Origin: Amycolatopsis nivea
GTDB taxonomy: Bacteria; Actinomycetota; Actinomycetes; Mycobacteriales; Pseudonocardiaceae
Reading direction: 5' to 3'
NCBI RefSeq assembly: GCF_004522235.1
Contig: NZ_SDLT01000032.1
Coordinates: forward strand, 54,913 to 118,912
Length of the DNA: 64,000 nt
Numbering within the stretch: the first letter of the stretch is position 1; each line of letters opens with the position of its first letter. The position numbers and the translations under genes were made by a program. This document shows positions 47,171 to 54,784 of the stretch, piece after piece. A model generated the notes under the pieces. That model saw only the letters and a program-made list of their open reading frames with translations, was not told where the DNA came from and did no database searches.

Positions 47171-47785
47171 ATGACCAACGAATCGACTCCGCCGATGTTC
47201 GACCAGCGGCTCCGGGAACGGTTCCTGAGCCAGCGGGTCCTCGTACTGGACGGCGTGCTCGACGACGACAACGGGACGGTCCTCGCGACCCAGATGCTGT
47301 CGCTGGCCGGCGAGGACCCGGTCAAGGACATCGCGCTGTGGATCCACTCGCCCGGCGGTTCGGTCCCGTCGATGCTCGCGATCCGTGACGTGATGCGGCT
47401 GGTGCCGTGCGACGTTTCGACGCTCGCCCTCGGATTGGCGTGCAGCGCCGGGCAGTTCCTGCTGTCCGCGGGCACTCCCGGGAAGCGATTCGCCCTGCCG
47501 CACGCGCGCATCCTGATGCACCAGGGCTCGGCGGGAATCGGCGGCTCGGCCGTGGAGGTCGAGGTACAGGCCGACGACCTGCGCTACACCCGGGACACCG
47601 TGCTGGGCCTCACCGCGCAGGACACCGGTCAGCCGTTCGACCGCATTTTCGCCGATTCCCTGCACGACCGGTGGTACACCGCCGCGGAGGCGCAGGACTA
47701 CGGCTTCATCGACCAGATCGTCGACCGCCTGGAGCAGGTCGTGCCGGTGCGCACGCACGCGATGGGCCTGGGGGTACGCGCATGA
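47171..47785 (+). CDS. ClpP-like protease subunit with intact catalytic triad
   Basis: 204 residues. The ClpP fold is clear: FLSQRVLVLDGVLDDDNGTVLATQMLSL, ALWIHSPGGSVPSMLAIRDVMRLV, then GLACSAGQFLLSAGTPGKRFALPHARILMHQ. Catalytic residues: Ser92 (ACSAG), His117 (LMHQ) and Asp162 (FADSLHD). The last four bases overlap the ATG of a second ClpP, so a mixed tetradecamer is likely. ATG 47171. It is not the housekeeping clpP1P2 pair by context (no clpX, no trigger factor gene in the window). Confidence 0.88.
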   Translation: MTNESTPPMFDQRLRERFLSQRVLVLDGVLDDDNGTVLATQMLSLAGEDPVKDIALWIHSPGGSVPSMLAIRDVMRLVPCDVSTLALGLACSAGQFLLSAGTPGKRFALPHARILMHQGSAGIGGSAVEVEVQADDLRYTRDTVLGLTAQDTGQPFDRIFADSLHDRWYTAAEAQDYGFIDQIVDRLEQVVPVRTHAMGLGVRA

Positions 47786-48372
47786 GCACCTACACCATCC
47801 CGAACGTCGTGACCCGCAGTCCGGGCGGCGAGCGGATCATGGACGTCTACTCGCACCTGCTGTCCGAACGGATCGTGTACCTGGGCACGGCGATCGACTC
47901 GGGCGTCGCGAACGCGCTGATCGCGCAGCTGCTGTTCCTGGAGTCGGACAACCCGGAGCAGGAGATCAACCTGTACATCAACTCCGAGGGCGGCGACCCG
48001 GCCGCGATGCTGGCGCTGTACGACACGATGCGCTTCATCAAGGCCCCGGTGGCGACGACCTGCGTCGGCCAAGCGGTGGCGACGGGAGCGGTGCTGCTGG
48101 CCGCCGGAGCCGCCGGCCGCCGATCGGTGCTGCCGCACGCGCGGGTGGTGCTGCATCAGCCCGCCGCACAGGGCCGCGGGACGATCCCGGACCTGATCCT
48201 GCAAGCCGACGAGGTGATCCGGGTCCGGACCCAGCTGGAGGAGATCACGTCCCGGCACACCGGCCACGACGTCGCGGAACTCCGGCACGACACCGACCGC
48301 GACCGGGTGTTCGACGCGGCCGGGGCGGTGGAGTACGGGCTCGCGGACCAGGTGATCGAAGCGCGCCCGTGA
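47782..48372 (+). CDS. ClpP-like subunit lacking the catalytic serine
   Basis: 196 residues, full-length ClpP fold (IVYLGTAIDSGVANALIAQLLFLESDNPEQEINLYINSEGG, MRFIKAPVATTCVGQAVATGAVLLAAGAAGRRSVLPHARVVLHQP). At the serine position of the usual GQAASMG the DNA clearly gives GQAVATG, so Ala100 replaces Ser; His125 and Asp170 (HDTDRDR) remain. As in ClpR subunits of cyanobacteria and plastids, it would be an inactive partner that changes assembly or chaperone binding. Coupled by ATGA to the active subunit. Confidence 0.88.
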   Translation: MSTYTIPNVVTRSPGGERIMDVYSHLLSERIVYLGTAIDSGVANALIAQLLFLESDNPEQEINLYINSEGGDPAAMLALYDTMRFIKAPVATTCVGQAVATGAVLLAAGAAGRRSVLPHARVVLHQPAAQGRGTIPDLILQADEVIRVRTQLEEITSRHTGHDVAELRHDTDRDRVFDAAGAVEYGLADQVIEARP

Positions 48373-48560
48373 GGCGAGGACGCAGGCCGGTTCTGGGGCT
48401 CCGGCCTGCGGCTTCGCGCCCTGGCTCGGTGGGCTGCGGGTGGTTCCGCGGGCTGCCGTCAGCGCTGGTGCGAGCTGCGGCTCGACCGCATCGATCTGCC
48501 GGTTGTGCGCGGTGATTTCACAGCCTGGCGCCGGTGGTTCGAGAAATTCCGCCGCCCGGT

Positions 48561-48908
48561 TCAGGCCGCCATCAGCACCGGACCGGCCGGACGTCGCGCC
48601 GGGCGCGGTCCGACCACGCTGATCCGCCGCATGTCCCCGGCGATCCCGCTCAGCAGACCGGCCAGGTTGACCCCGAGCGCCCCGGTCACCGCGGCGATCA
48701 TCTCGCTCGACGGTTCCTTCCGCCCGCGTTCGATCTCGGACAGGTACTGCGGCGAGATCCCGGCCCGCTCGGCGACGTCGACGAGCCGCTCGCCCTGGTT
48801 CTCCCGGGCGGCGCGGAGACTGCGGCCGAGCACCTCGCGCCACAGGGGTTCCGCCTCGTCGTCCCGGGCGGGGGCGCGGCGCTGGTGGAAAGGAAGGATG
48901 TCCGCCAT
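48561..48908 (-). CDS. clgR: ClgR-like XRE-family regulator
   Basis: 115 residues from ATG 48908. The core EPLWREVLGRSLRAARENQGERLVDVAERAGISPQYLSEIERGRKEPSSEMIAAVTGALGVNLAGLLSGIAGDM matches ClgR of actinobacteria, where it activates clp protease and chaperone genes; LREVLG, ISxxYLSExERGxKExSSE are the usual marks. The C-terminal 25 residues are Pro/Arg-rich. ClgR itself is usually degraded by ClpP. It faces the two clpP genes convergently with 188 bases between, so it is very probably their regulator. Those 188 bases hold no gene that I see. Confidence 0.85.
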   Translation of the reverse strand: MADILPFHQRRAPARDDEAEPLWREVLGRSLRAARENQGERLVDVAERAGISPQYLSEIERGRKEPSSEMIAAVTGALGVNLAGLLSGIAGDMRRISVVGPRPARRPAGPVLMAA

Positions 48909-48967
48909 AGGCCCAGCCTGGCATCCGCCGGGGCCTCGGCGACAGCGGTTCCGCTCAGGGCAGAACG

Positions 48968-49339
48968 TCACCCCGCGACTTGGTTGCCGAGCATGATCAC
49001 ACCGAGCACCAGCGCGATCGCCGACACGCCGATGCCCACCCCCGACACCGGCTTCCCCGTACGCCGTCCGACGACGCCCACGAGTCCGAAGGCCAGTCCG
49101 GCCAGCCCGAACGGAAGCGCGAGGTACGCTCGGATGCCGGTCAGGTCGATCGGCAGCAGCGGAACCACGCAGCCCAGCACGCCCAGTACCAGCGACAACA
49201 CCCCCAGCCAGACACCGTTCGCCGGAGCGGGCGGCGGATAGGGGACGTAGCCCGGGTACTGCTGGGCATTCGGCTGAACCGGCCACGGCTGCCCGGGTCC
49301 GGCCGGCGGCATTCCCTGCGGACGGGGTTCGTCAGTCAC
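48968..49339 (-). CDS. DUF4190-like small membrane protein with Pro-rich N-terminus
   Basis: 123 residues from GTG 49339, with GAGGAG eight bases upstream. MTDEPRPQGMPPAGPGQPWP and NAQQYPGYVPYPPPAP form a proline-rich cytosolic tail; GVWLGVLSLVLGVLGCVVPLLPIDLTGIRAYLALPFGLAGLAFGLVGVVGRR and VGIGVSAIALVLGVIML are three hydrophobic segments, the layout of the DUF4190 family. Function unknown. Same strand as clgR (60 bases apart). Confidence 0.72.
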   Translation of the reverse strand: MTDEPRPQGMPPAGPGQPWPVQPNAQQYPGYVPYPPPAPANGVWLGVLSLVLGVLGCVVPLLPIDLTGIRAYLALPFGLAGLAFGLVGVVGRRTGKPVSGVGIGVSAIALVLGVIMLGNQVAG

Positions 49340-49442
49340 CGGAAAGCTCCTCACCGTGCGAAAGAAACGTTGCCACACCTTAGAGCGCGGACGCGCTCGG
49401 TAGGGTGCCGGAGGAAGCACCCGGCGACCGACGAGGTGAGGC

Positions 49443-50777
49443 ATGGACCGGCGCGAACTGATCGACCAGGCTCTCCGCGGCGTCGAGGCCTGGGAGCGCA
49501 AATGGGGTCCGTTCACCCCGTCCCCGGCCAGCGAGCCGGACGTCGATCTCCCCGCGCTGCTCGAGACCTACGCCGCCCGGATGGACGCGTCGTTCCCCTT
49601 CTTCCACCCCCGCTACGCGGGCCAGATGCTCAAACCGCCGCATCCGGTCGCGGTCGCCGCCTATCTCGCCGCGATGGTGGTCAACCCGAACAACCACGCG
49701 CTCGACGCCTCGCAGGCCACCTCGCCGATGGAGGTCGAGGTGATCGCGGACCTGGCGCGGATGTTCGGGTTCGCGCAGCCGTCGCTCGGCCACCTCACCT
49801 CCAGCGGGACGATCGCGAACCTCGAAGCCCTCTGGGTCGCCCGCGAACTGGCCCCAGGCAAAGCGGTCGTCCATTCGCAGGACGCGCACTACACGCACGG
49901 ACGCATGTGCCAGGTGCTCGGTGTGGAATCCCGCGCGGTGCGGGCACTTCCCGACGGACGCGTCGATCTGTCCGCGGTCGAAGCCGAGGTCCGCGGCGGC
50001 GGGGTAGGCGCGGTGGTGCTGACTCCAGGAACGACCGGGCTCGGGGCGGTCGACGACATCCAGCAGGCCCTGGCGCTGAAGGAACGGTACGGGGTCCGCC
50101 TGCATGTCGACGGCGCGTACGGCGGGTTCTACACCTTGCTGGGCGAGTACGAGGCCTACCGCGCGATCGGCTCGTGCGACTCTGTCGTCGTCGACCCGCA
50201 CAAACACGGACTCCAGCCGTACGGCTGCGGCGCGGTGTTGTTCGCGGACCCGTCGGTCGGCCGGTTCTACAAACACGATTCTCCCTATACCTACTTCACT
50301 TCCGACGAGTTGCACCTCGGCGAGATCTCCCTGGAATGCTCCCGCGCTGGTGCCGCCGCCGGGGCGCTTTGGCTTACCCTGCAAGCGTTCCCGCTGGAAC
50401 GCGACCGAGGACTGGGTCGATTGCTGGCGGCGTGCCGTCGAGCGGCGAACGATTTCGCGGGACTGCTCAAGGAATCCGACCGTTTCGCCCTGCACCTCGA
50501 GCCCACTTTGGACATTGTCACCTACTGGCCGCGACGGACCCGGATGAGCGAGATCACCGAAGCCGCCAACGCCATCCTCCAGAACGGCATGGCGGACAAG
50601 GACAACCCGCTGTATCTGTCCACTTTGCGCGTCGACGCGGAGGCGTTCGCCGTGCTGCATCCGGACGTCGAACGGGACGCCGAGACCGTCACGATCCTTC
50701 GTTCGGTGTTGATGAAGCCCGAGCACGAGGCCTGGATACCGCAGCTCAAGCAAGCGCTCGACCGGTTGGCGGAGTGA
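49443..50777 (+). CDS. group II PLP-dependent decarboxylase-like enzyme
   Basis: 444 residues. FFHPRYAGQMLKPPHPVAVAAYLAAMVVNPNNHALDASQATSPMEVEVIADLARMFG is the typical start of the group II amino-acid decarboxylase fold; HLTSSGTIANLEALWVAR binds the PLP phosphate, HVDGAYGGFYTLL holds the ring-stacking and pyridine Asp, and VVVDPHKHGLQPYGCG contains the Schiff-base Lys254. The family decarboxylates aromatic amino acids, glutamate, or diaminobutyrate; some members are aldehyde synthases. Substrate cannot be told. ATG 49443 after GAGGTG. Upstream of an MFS exporter on the same strand. Confidence 0.88.
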   Translation: MDRRELIDQALRGVEAWERKWGPFTPSPASEPDVDLPALLETYAARMDASFPFFHPRYAGQMLKPPHPVAVAAYLAAMVVNPNNHALDASQATSPMEVEVIADLARMFGFAQPSLGHLTSSGTIANLEALWVARELAPGKAVVHSQDAHYTHGRMCQVLGVESRAVRALPDGRVDLSAVEAEVRGGGVGAVVLTPGTTGLGAVDDIQQALALKERYGVRLHVDGAYGGFYTLLGEYEAYRAIGSCDSVVVDPHKHGLQPYGCGAVLFADPSVGRFYKHDSPYTYFTSDELHLGEISLECSRAGAAAGALWLTLQAFPLERDRGLGRLLAACRRAANDFAGLLKESDRFALHLEPTLDIVTYWPRRTRMSEITEAANAILQNGMADKDNPLYLSTLRVDAEAFAVLHPDVERDAETVTILRSVLMKPEHEAWIPQLKQALDRLAE

Positions 50778-50837
50778 GTCCCGGACAGCGGGACTGACCG
50801 GTTCGATCCGGACGGACCGCCGGTTACATCGGTGCGC

Positions 50838-52316
50838 ATGGCTGAGCAACCGCGCACCGCAGAGCGGTCGACCTGGTATTACTTAGCGATCGTCGTGGCG
50901 ATCGCGCTCCTGACCGAGAATGCCAACTTCGAGTTCACCCTCGTCGGGGTGGGCCTGCCCGACATCGCCGCCGCCTTCGGAACCGACCAGGTGGCGCTGG
51001 TGATGACCGTCGTCTTCGTCGCGTCGCTCGTCTTCCTCCCGATCGCCGGGAAACTCGCCGACACGCACGGCAAAAAGAAAGTCCTCCTGGCCGCGGCCAT
51101 CATGTTCGGCGTCGGCTCGCTGATCTGCGCACTGGCCCCGGTGTACTGGCTTTTCCTCACCGGACGCGTGCTCCAGTCCGCTTTCGTCGTCGCGTACGTC
51201 GCCGGTTACGGCCTCATCCGCGACCTCTTCCCGCCGCGACTGGTGCCGCTCGGCGTCGGCGCGCTCGGGGTCGGCACCGGCGTCGCCGCGTTCGGCGGTC
51301 CGCTGCTCGGCGGGTATCTCGTTGATACCTACGGGTTCCGGAGCGCCTTCTGGTTCACCCTCGGCTACGACGTCGTCGTCTCGACAATCGTGCTGCTCGT
51401 CGTCCCCGAAACCCGAGTGCGGATCAAACGCCGCATCGACGTCGCCGGCGGCTTGCTGCTCGGTGGCGGGATGGCGGTGCTCGTGCTCGGCTTGGTCGAG
51501 AAGGAGTATCTCGCTTACGCAGTGGCGCTTTCGGTGATAATGCTGGCGCTTTTCGTGATTGTCGAGCGTCGCCGCGCCGAACCGTTGATCGATCTAGCGC
51601 TGGCGGCACAACCCAAGGTGTGGCTGACGCTGCTCGCGTCGGGAACCGCCATCTTCGTCACCACTGCCAACAGTTCCGTGCTCATCCCGCAGCTGCTTCG
51701 GACTCCGCACGTGCCCGGAGTGTCAGAACACGGTCTCGGCATGAACGCGTTGGAATACGGCGTGCGCTACGGTCTCCCGTTCGGTCTGGTCGGCGCGGCC
51801 GCGGGTTACGCCGCCGGATGGGTATGCCGGAGATTCGCGCCGAGAACTGCTTTGCTCACCTCGATCATCGGCACCCTCGGCGGGGTCGTGCTGATCCTTT
51901 TCGGACAGTTGAGCGGACCGGTCCTGATCGTGGTGATCGCCGCGCTCATGGGCATCGGGCTGGGATTTCTCTACGCCGGAGCCAACAATCTCGTCATCGA
52001 GGCCGTGCCCGCGGAGGCGCAGGGCGTCACGACTTCGTTGCTCTACACCGCACTCGGCGTGATGAACACCCTCGGCACGGCGATCGTCGGATCGATCACC
52101 GCTGCCCATCAGGTCCGGCTCAGCTCCGGTGTCTCGATCACCAACGACACCGGATACCAGGCGGCGTACTTCGTACTGCTCGGCGTGAGCGTCCTCGCGC
52201 TCTTGCTGACTGTCCTCATGCGACACGGCCGCACCCCGGCCACTGGCGGAACAGCTGCGGCGGAAAGGCCAGGTCTTGACATCAACACCAGTGTCGATAA
52301 TATGACACAATCGTAA
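50838..52316 (+). CDS. MFS transporter, DHA2-type exporter
   Basis: 492 residues, 14 hydrophobic segments. ANFEFTLVGVGLPDIAAAFGTDQVALVMTVVFVASLVFLPIAGKLADTHGKKKVLL carries the MFS loop-2 motif GKLADTHGKKK, and GVGTGVAAFGGPLLGGYLVDTYGFRSAFWFTLG is motif C of antiporters. It may export the product of the decarboxylase upstream or a toxic compound. ATG 50838 (GTG CGC ATG context); no ribosome site is visible, TTACAT upstream may be a -10. The 3' end contains the promoter of the next gene. Confidence 0.87.
   Translation: MAEQPRTAERSTWYYLAIVVAIALLTENANFEFTLVGVGLPDIAAAFGTDQVALVMTVVFVASLVFLPIAGKLADTHGKKKVLLAAAIMFGVGSLICALAPVYWLFLTGRVLQSAFVVAYVAGYGLIRDLFPPRLVPLGVGALGVGTGVAAFGGPLLGGYLVDTYGFRSAFWFTLGYDVVVSTIVLLVVPETRVRIKRRIDVAGGLLLGGGMAVLVLGLVEKEYLAYAVALSVIMLALFVIVERRRAEPLIDLALAAQPKVWLTLLASGTAIFVTTANSSVLIPQLLRTPHVPGVSEHGLGMNALEYGVRYGLPFGLVGAAAGYAAGWVCRRFAPRTALLTSIIGTLGGVVLILFGQLSGPVLIVVIAALMGIGLGFLYAGANNLVIEAVPAEAQGVTTSLLYTALGVMNTLGTAIVGSITAAHQVRLSSGVSITNDTGYQAAYFVLLGVSVLALLLTVLMRHGRTPATGGTAAAERPGLDINTSVDNMTQS
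52276..52308 (+). promoter_or_regulatory. sigma-70-type promoter with palindromic operator, inside the MFS 3' end
   Basis: TTGACA at 52276-52281, 16-base spacer, TAATAT at 52298-52303, a near-consensus promoter. The palindrome GTGTCGATAATATGACAC (52291-52308) covers the -10. Both lie within the last codons of the MFS gene (stop 52316), 50 bases before the secreted hydrolase. The palindrome is closely related to the one at 54727-54744. Confidence 0.78.
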
Positions 52317-52357
52317 ACATGGGTTGATGCCGTCCGGCCCCATGGAAGGAGACCACC

Positions 52358-53494
52358 GTGCGCAGCGTCAAACGACTTGCTACTCGGATGTTGGCGGTGA
52401 TGTCGGCGGGGCTGCTCACGCTGACCGGCGTCGCGAACGCGGCCGACGCCTGGCCTGCGACCGAGGCGGTGCCCGGCCTGCCCGGCACGCCGGTGTCCGC
52501 CGACGTGCCAGGAACGGCTTCGGCCAGCGGCGCGCAGTGCCGCGACTACTTCTTCCCGGTCACCGAATCGCCGGAAAGTCCTGCTGTGCTCAAGGAATTC
52601 GGCCAACTGTGCACATCGGACCCGGCCTTGCTCGGCAAGCAGCCGGTGCAGATCCTCATCCACGGCGGCACCTACGACCACACCTACTACGACTGGCCGT
52701 ACCAGCCGGACCGCTACAACTACGTCCGCTACATGACCCAGCGCGGCTTCACGACGCTGAACCTCGACCGGATCGGCTACGGCCACAGCGACCATCCGCC
52801 GGCCGCGAGCATGAACTTCGACGTCGCGGCCAATACGACCCACCAGATCGTGCAGTATCTGCGCCAGGGCGCGCTGGGCAAGCAGTTCGGCACCGTGACG
52901 GTCAACGGATACTCGATGGGCGGCCTCACCGCGCAGGTCGAGGCGGGCAAATTCCACGACGTCGACGCGTTGATGGTGCACGCCGTCGGCCACGGGCTGC
53001 TGACCCCGCGCTCCACGCTGCGGCTCGGGACGTTCGCCTATCCCGCGCTGCTGGACCCCAAGTTCGCGGACAAGCCGTGGGCGCTCGATCCGGCGTACCT
53101 CACCAGCATCCCCGGCAAACGCGACCTGTTCCACGGTCCACAAGGGACGTATGACCCGGAGCAGCTGCAGGTCGAAGACGCCACAAAGGACACTATGTCC
53201 GCGACCGAGCTGGCGGACATCACCTTGCGCACCTACACCGACCAGACGAAGAACATCGACGCTCCGATCCTGTGGTCGCCGGGCCAGTACGACAAAATCT
53301 GGTGCGGCACCACCGACGACTGCAACACCGATCCCATGGCGGCGAACGAAGCGAGCTACTACCGGCCGGGCGTGTTCACGAAATACCTCGTGCAGAACAC
53401 CGGACACGCCACGCTGCTCGGCTACGGCGGCGTCGACTACCTGCGGGAAATCGTGAGCTGGCTCGGCGAACGAGGGATCCGCGGGGTCCAGTGA
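52358..53494 (+). CDS. secreted alpha/beta hydrolase
   Basis: 378 residues from GTG 52358. Signal peptide MRSVKRLATRMLAVMSAGLL with cleavage near VANAADAW. VQILIHGGTYDHTYYDWPYQPDRYNYVRYM is the oxyanion loop, VTVNGYSMGGLTAQVEAG the nucleophile elbow (GYSMG), and the catalytic His lies in LVQNTGHATLLGYGG. Three cysteine pairs are plausible (QCRDYFF, QLCTSD, WCGTTDDC). It is an exported esterase- or amidase-like enzyme. Controlled from a strong promoter with an operator; the TetR gene follows 50 bases later. Confidence 0.87.
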   Translation: MRSVKRLATRMLAVMSAGLLTLTGVANAADAWPATEAVPGLPGTPVSADVPGTASASGAQCRDYFFPVTESPESPAVLKEFGQLCTSDPALLGKQPVQILIHGGTYDHTYYDWPYQPDRYNYVRYMTQRGFTTLNLDRIGYGHSDHPPAASMNFDVAANTTHQIVQYLRQGALGKQFGTVTVNGYSMGGLTAQVEAGKFHDVDALMVHAVGHGLLTPRSTLRLGTFAYPALLDPKFADKPWALDPAYLTSIPGKRDLFHGPQGTYDPEQLQVEDATKDTMSATELADITLRTYTDQTKNIDAPILWSPGQYDKIWCGTTDDCNTDPMAANEASYYRPGVFTKYLVQNTGHATLLGYGGVDYLREIVSWLGERGIRGVQ

Positions 53495-53544
53495 GCCGGG
53501 TGCGCCGCAGTTCGCCGGGGCAGCGGACCGGTAAACTGCGGCGC

Positions 53545-54231
53545 ATGTCCACGGCAGAGCGAGGCAAGGGTTCGCGCAGCGGGTTGCGCCGGACGCTGAT
53601 GACGTCCGAACTTCTGGACACCGCGACCAAGCTGTTCGCGGAAAAGGGCTACGAGGCCACGAGCCTGCTGGACATCGCGAACGCGCTGAACATTTCCCGG
53701 CCGGCGCTGTACCACTACGTCAGCAAGAAGGAAGACCTGCTGGCGATGCTCGTCGAGCAGGTCACCAACGGGTTCGCCGAGGTGCTGGCCCAGCTGAAGG
53801 CGCGCGACGACCTGACGCCGTCGGAGAAGATCGCCGACGTGGTCGCGCTGATCGTGCGGCAGCGGGCGGAGCACTCCGACCAGTTCCGGATCCTCGACCG
53901 GTCCGAGCCGATCCTGCCGGAGCCGCTGGCCGGCGAGCATCTGACGGCCAAGCGGAAGATCCTGCGGGAGTTCACGGCGCTGGTCGAGGCAGGGATCGAA
54001 GCTGGGGAATTCCGGCGGGTCGACGCGCGGACGGCGGCGTTGTCGTTGCTGGGGATGTGCAACTGGGTCGCTTGGTGGTTCCGGCCTGGGGGCGATGTGG
54101 ATTCGCTCGTGGCTACCGTCACTGGGTTGGCGACGGGGATGTTGGCGGCTGGGGAGAATGCCGGGCGGGGGCGGCAGGACGCGCGGACTATTGCGGAGAT
54201 TCGGGGGTTGTTGGATCGGTTGGAGGGGTGA
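53545..54231 (+). CDS. TetR-family regulator, likely of the hydrolase and the catabolic operon
   Basis: 228 residues. HTH: LMTSELLDTATKLFAEKGYEATSLLDIANALNISRPALYHYVSKKEDLLAMLVEQV. The C-terminal domain (EHSDQFRILDRSEPILPEPLAGEHLTAKRKILREFTALVEAGIEAGEFRRVDARTAALSLLGMCNWVAWWFRPGG) fits the TetR_C_33/KstR2-like type that senses acyl-CoA thioesters, which I infer only from its shape. ATG 53545 with TAAACT seven bases before, a leaderless arrangement; an in-frame GTG at 53491 overlaps the hydrolase stop and is the alternative. The end of the gene is strongly G/T-rich. Confidence 0.86.
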   Translation: MSTAERGKGSRSGLRRTLMTSELLDTATKLFAEKGYEATSLLDIANALNISRPALYHYVSKKEDLLAMLVEQVTNGFAEVLAQLKARDDLTPSEKIADVVALIVRQRAEHSDQFRILDRSEPILPEPLAGEHLTAKRKILREFTALVEAGIEAGEFRRVDARTAALSLLGMCNWVAWWFRPGGDVDSLVATVTGLATGMLAAGENAGRGRQDARTIAEIRGLLDRLEG

Positions 54232-54257
54232 GGTTTCTCCTCCTGCTGGGTCGGGGA

Positions 54258-54348
54258 AAGAGCGGCTGTGCCGGGGGGAAGAGCGGCTGTGGCGGGGGAA
54301 ATAGAGCGGCGAAGCCGCGAAAAGAGAGCGGCGAAGCCGCGAAAAGAG
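54258..54348 (+). repeat. 21-22 bp direct repeats
   Basis: Four related units start at 54258, 54279, 54301 and 54323. The first two read AAGAGCGGCTGTGCCGGGGG-like, the last two AGAGCGGCGAAGCCGCGAAA. The last two can each form a small hairpin (GCGGC-GAA-GCCGC). They sit between the TetR stop and the dispersed element copy C. Confidence 0.7.
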
Positions 54349-54351
54349 AGT

Positions 54352-54540
54352 GGTCGCGTGGGGCACCCCGAAGTTTGATTGTCACTACGGCGCGGGGGTG
54401 CTTGTCAAGGCGGGAAAGATGCCTTGACAAGCACCCCCGCGCCGTGTTTCTGGCTTCGTATCGGGGGCGGGGGAGGTGTGGGTGCCTCGCTCGTTGGGTG
54501 CACCGGGTGCGGCTGGGTGGGGATGGGGGCTAGCGCCCCA
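54352..54540 (+). repeat. dispersed palindromic element, copy C
   Basis: Diverged copy of the element at 12060 and 19003, on the strand of the TetR gene and 120 bases after its stop. GGGGCACCCCGAAGTTTGAT, then a perfect 24-base stem with GGGAAAGAT loop at 54388-54444. Its outer stem reads CGGCGCGGGGG...CCCCCGCGCCG where A and B have CGGTCTGGGG...CCCCAGACCG, a change in both arms. Confidence 0.83.
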
Positions 54541-54622
54541 ATGTGGCATTGGGTGCATCTGATGCACCCAATGTGGCATTCGGTGCGTGGGACGCAACGA
54601 ATGTGGCATTGGGGCGCATCGC
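54534..54622 (+). repeat. 30-bp minisatellite, three units
   Basis: AATGTGGCATT at 54540, 54570 and 54600 (period 30). Same unit as at 19344-19455. GGGTGCATCTGATGCACCC links unit one and two by a perfect inverted repeat. Confidence 0.83.
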
Positions 54623-54655
54623 GTAGGGCGGGCGAGCTGAGCTGGGGCTGGGCTG

Positions 54656-54708
54656 GTCGTGAGGGGGACCCTGAGGGAATCAGGGGCTGTGAGGGTGGCC
54701 CTCACGAA
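54656..54708 (+). repeat. single unit of the GTGAGGGG palindrome family
   Basis: GTCGTGAGGGGGACCCTGAG (54656) to TGGCCCTCACGA (54708). Corresponds to the first half of one 137-bp unit of the array at 19.5 kb. It completes the same order seen there: stem element, minisatellite, GTGAGGGG unit. The region 54232-54720 contains no gene. Confidence 0.75.
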
Positions 54709-54726
54709 CCTCGCGCTGTGACATGA

Positions 54727-54778
54727 GTGTCGAAAGTTCGACACAGATATTGAATTCTGCGCTCTGGCGGCTTACCTT
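54727..54778 (+). promoter_or_regulatory. promoter and 18-bp operator of the catabolic operon
   Basis: Palindrome GTGTCGAAAGTTCGACAC at 54727-54744 (perfect 8+8 around AG). TTGAAT at 54750-54755, 17-base spacer, TACCTT at 54773-54778, then ATG 54785 at leaderless distance. The palindrome shares 14 of 18 positions with the one at 52291 that overlaps the hydrolase promoter. The TetR at 53545 lies between them and is the likely binding protein. Confidence 0.75.
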
Positions 54779-54784
54779 GGCTGC

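Noticed and set aside
53491..53544. GTG start 18 codons upstream for the TetR gene
   Set aside because: Although it overlaps the hydrolase stop (GTGA), the added segment is Arg-rich without family support and a leaderless -10 fits the ATG at 53545. Remains possible.
54534..54622. CRISPR-like 30-base repeats
   Set aside because: Adjacent units with no intervening spacer; better explained as minisatellite.
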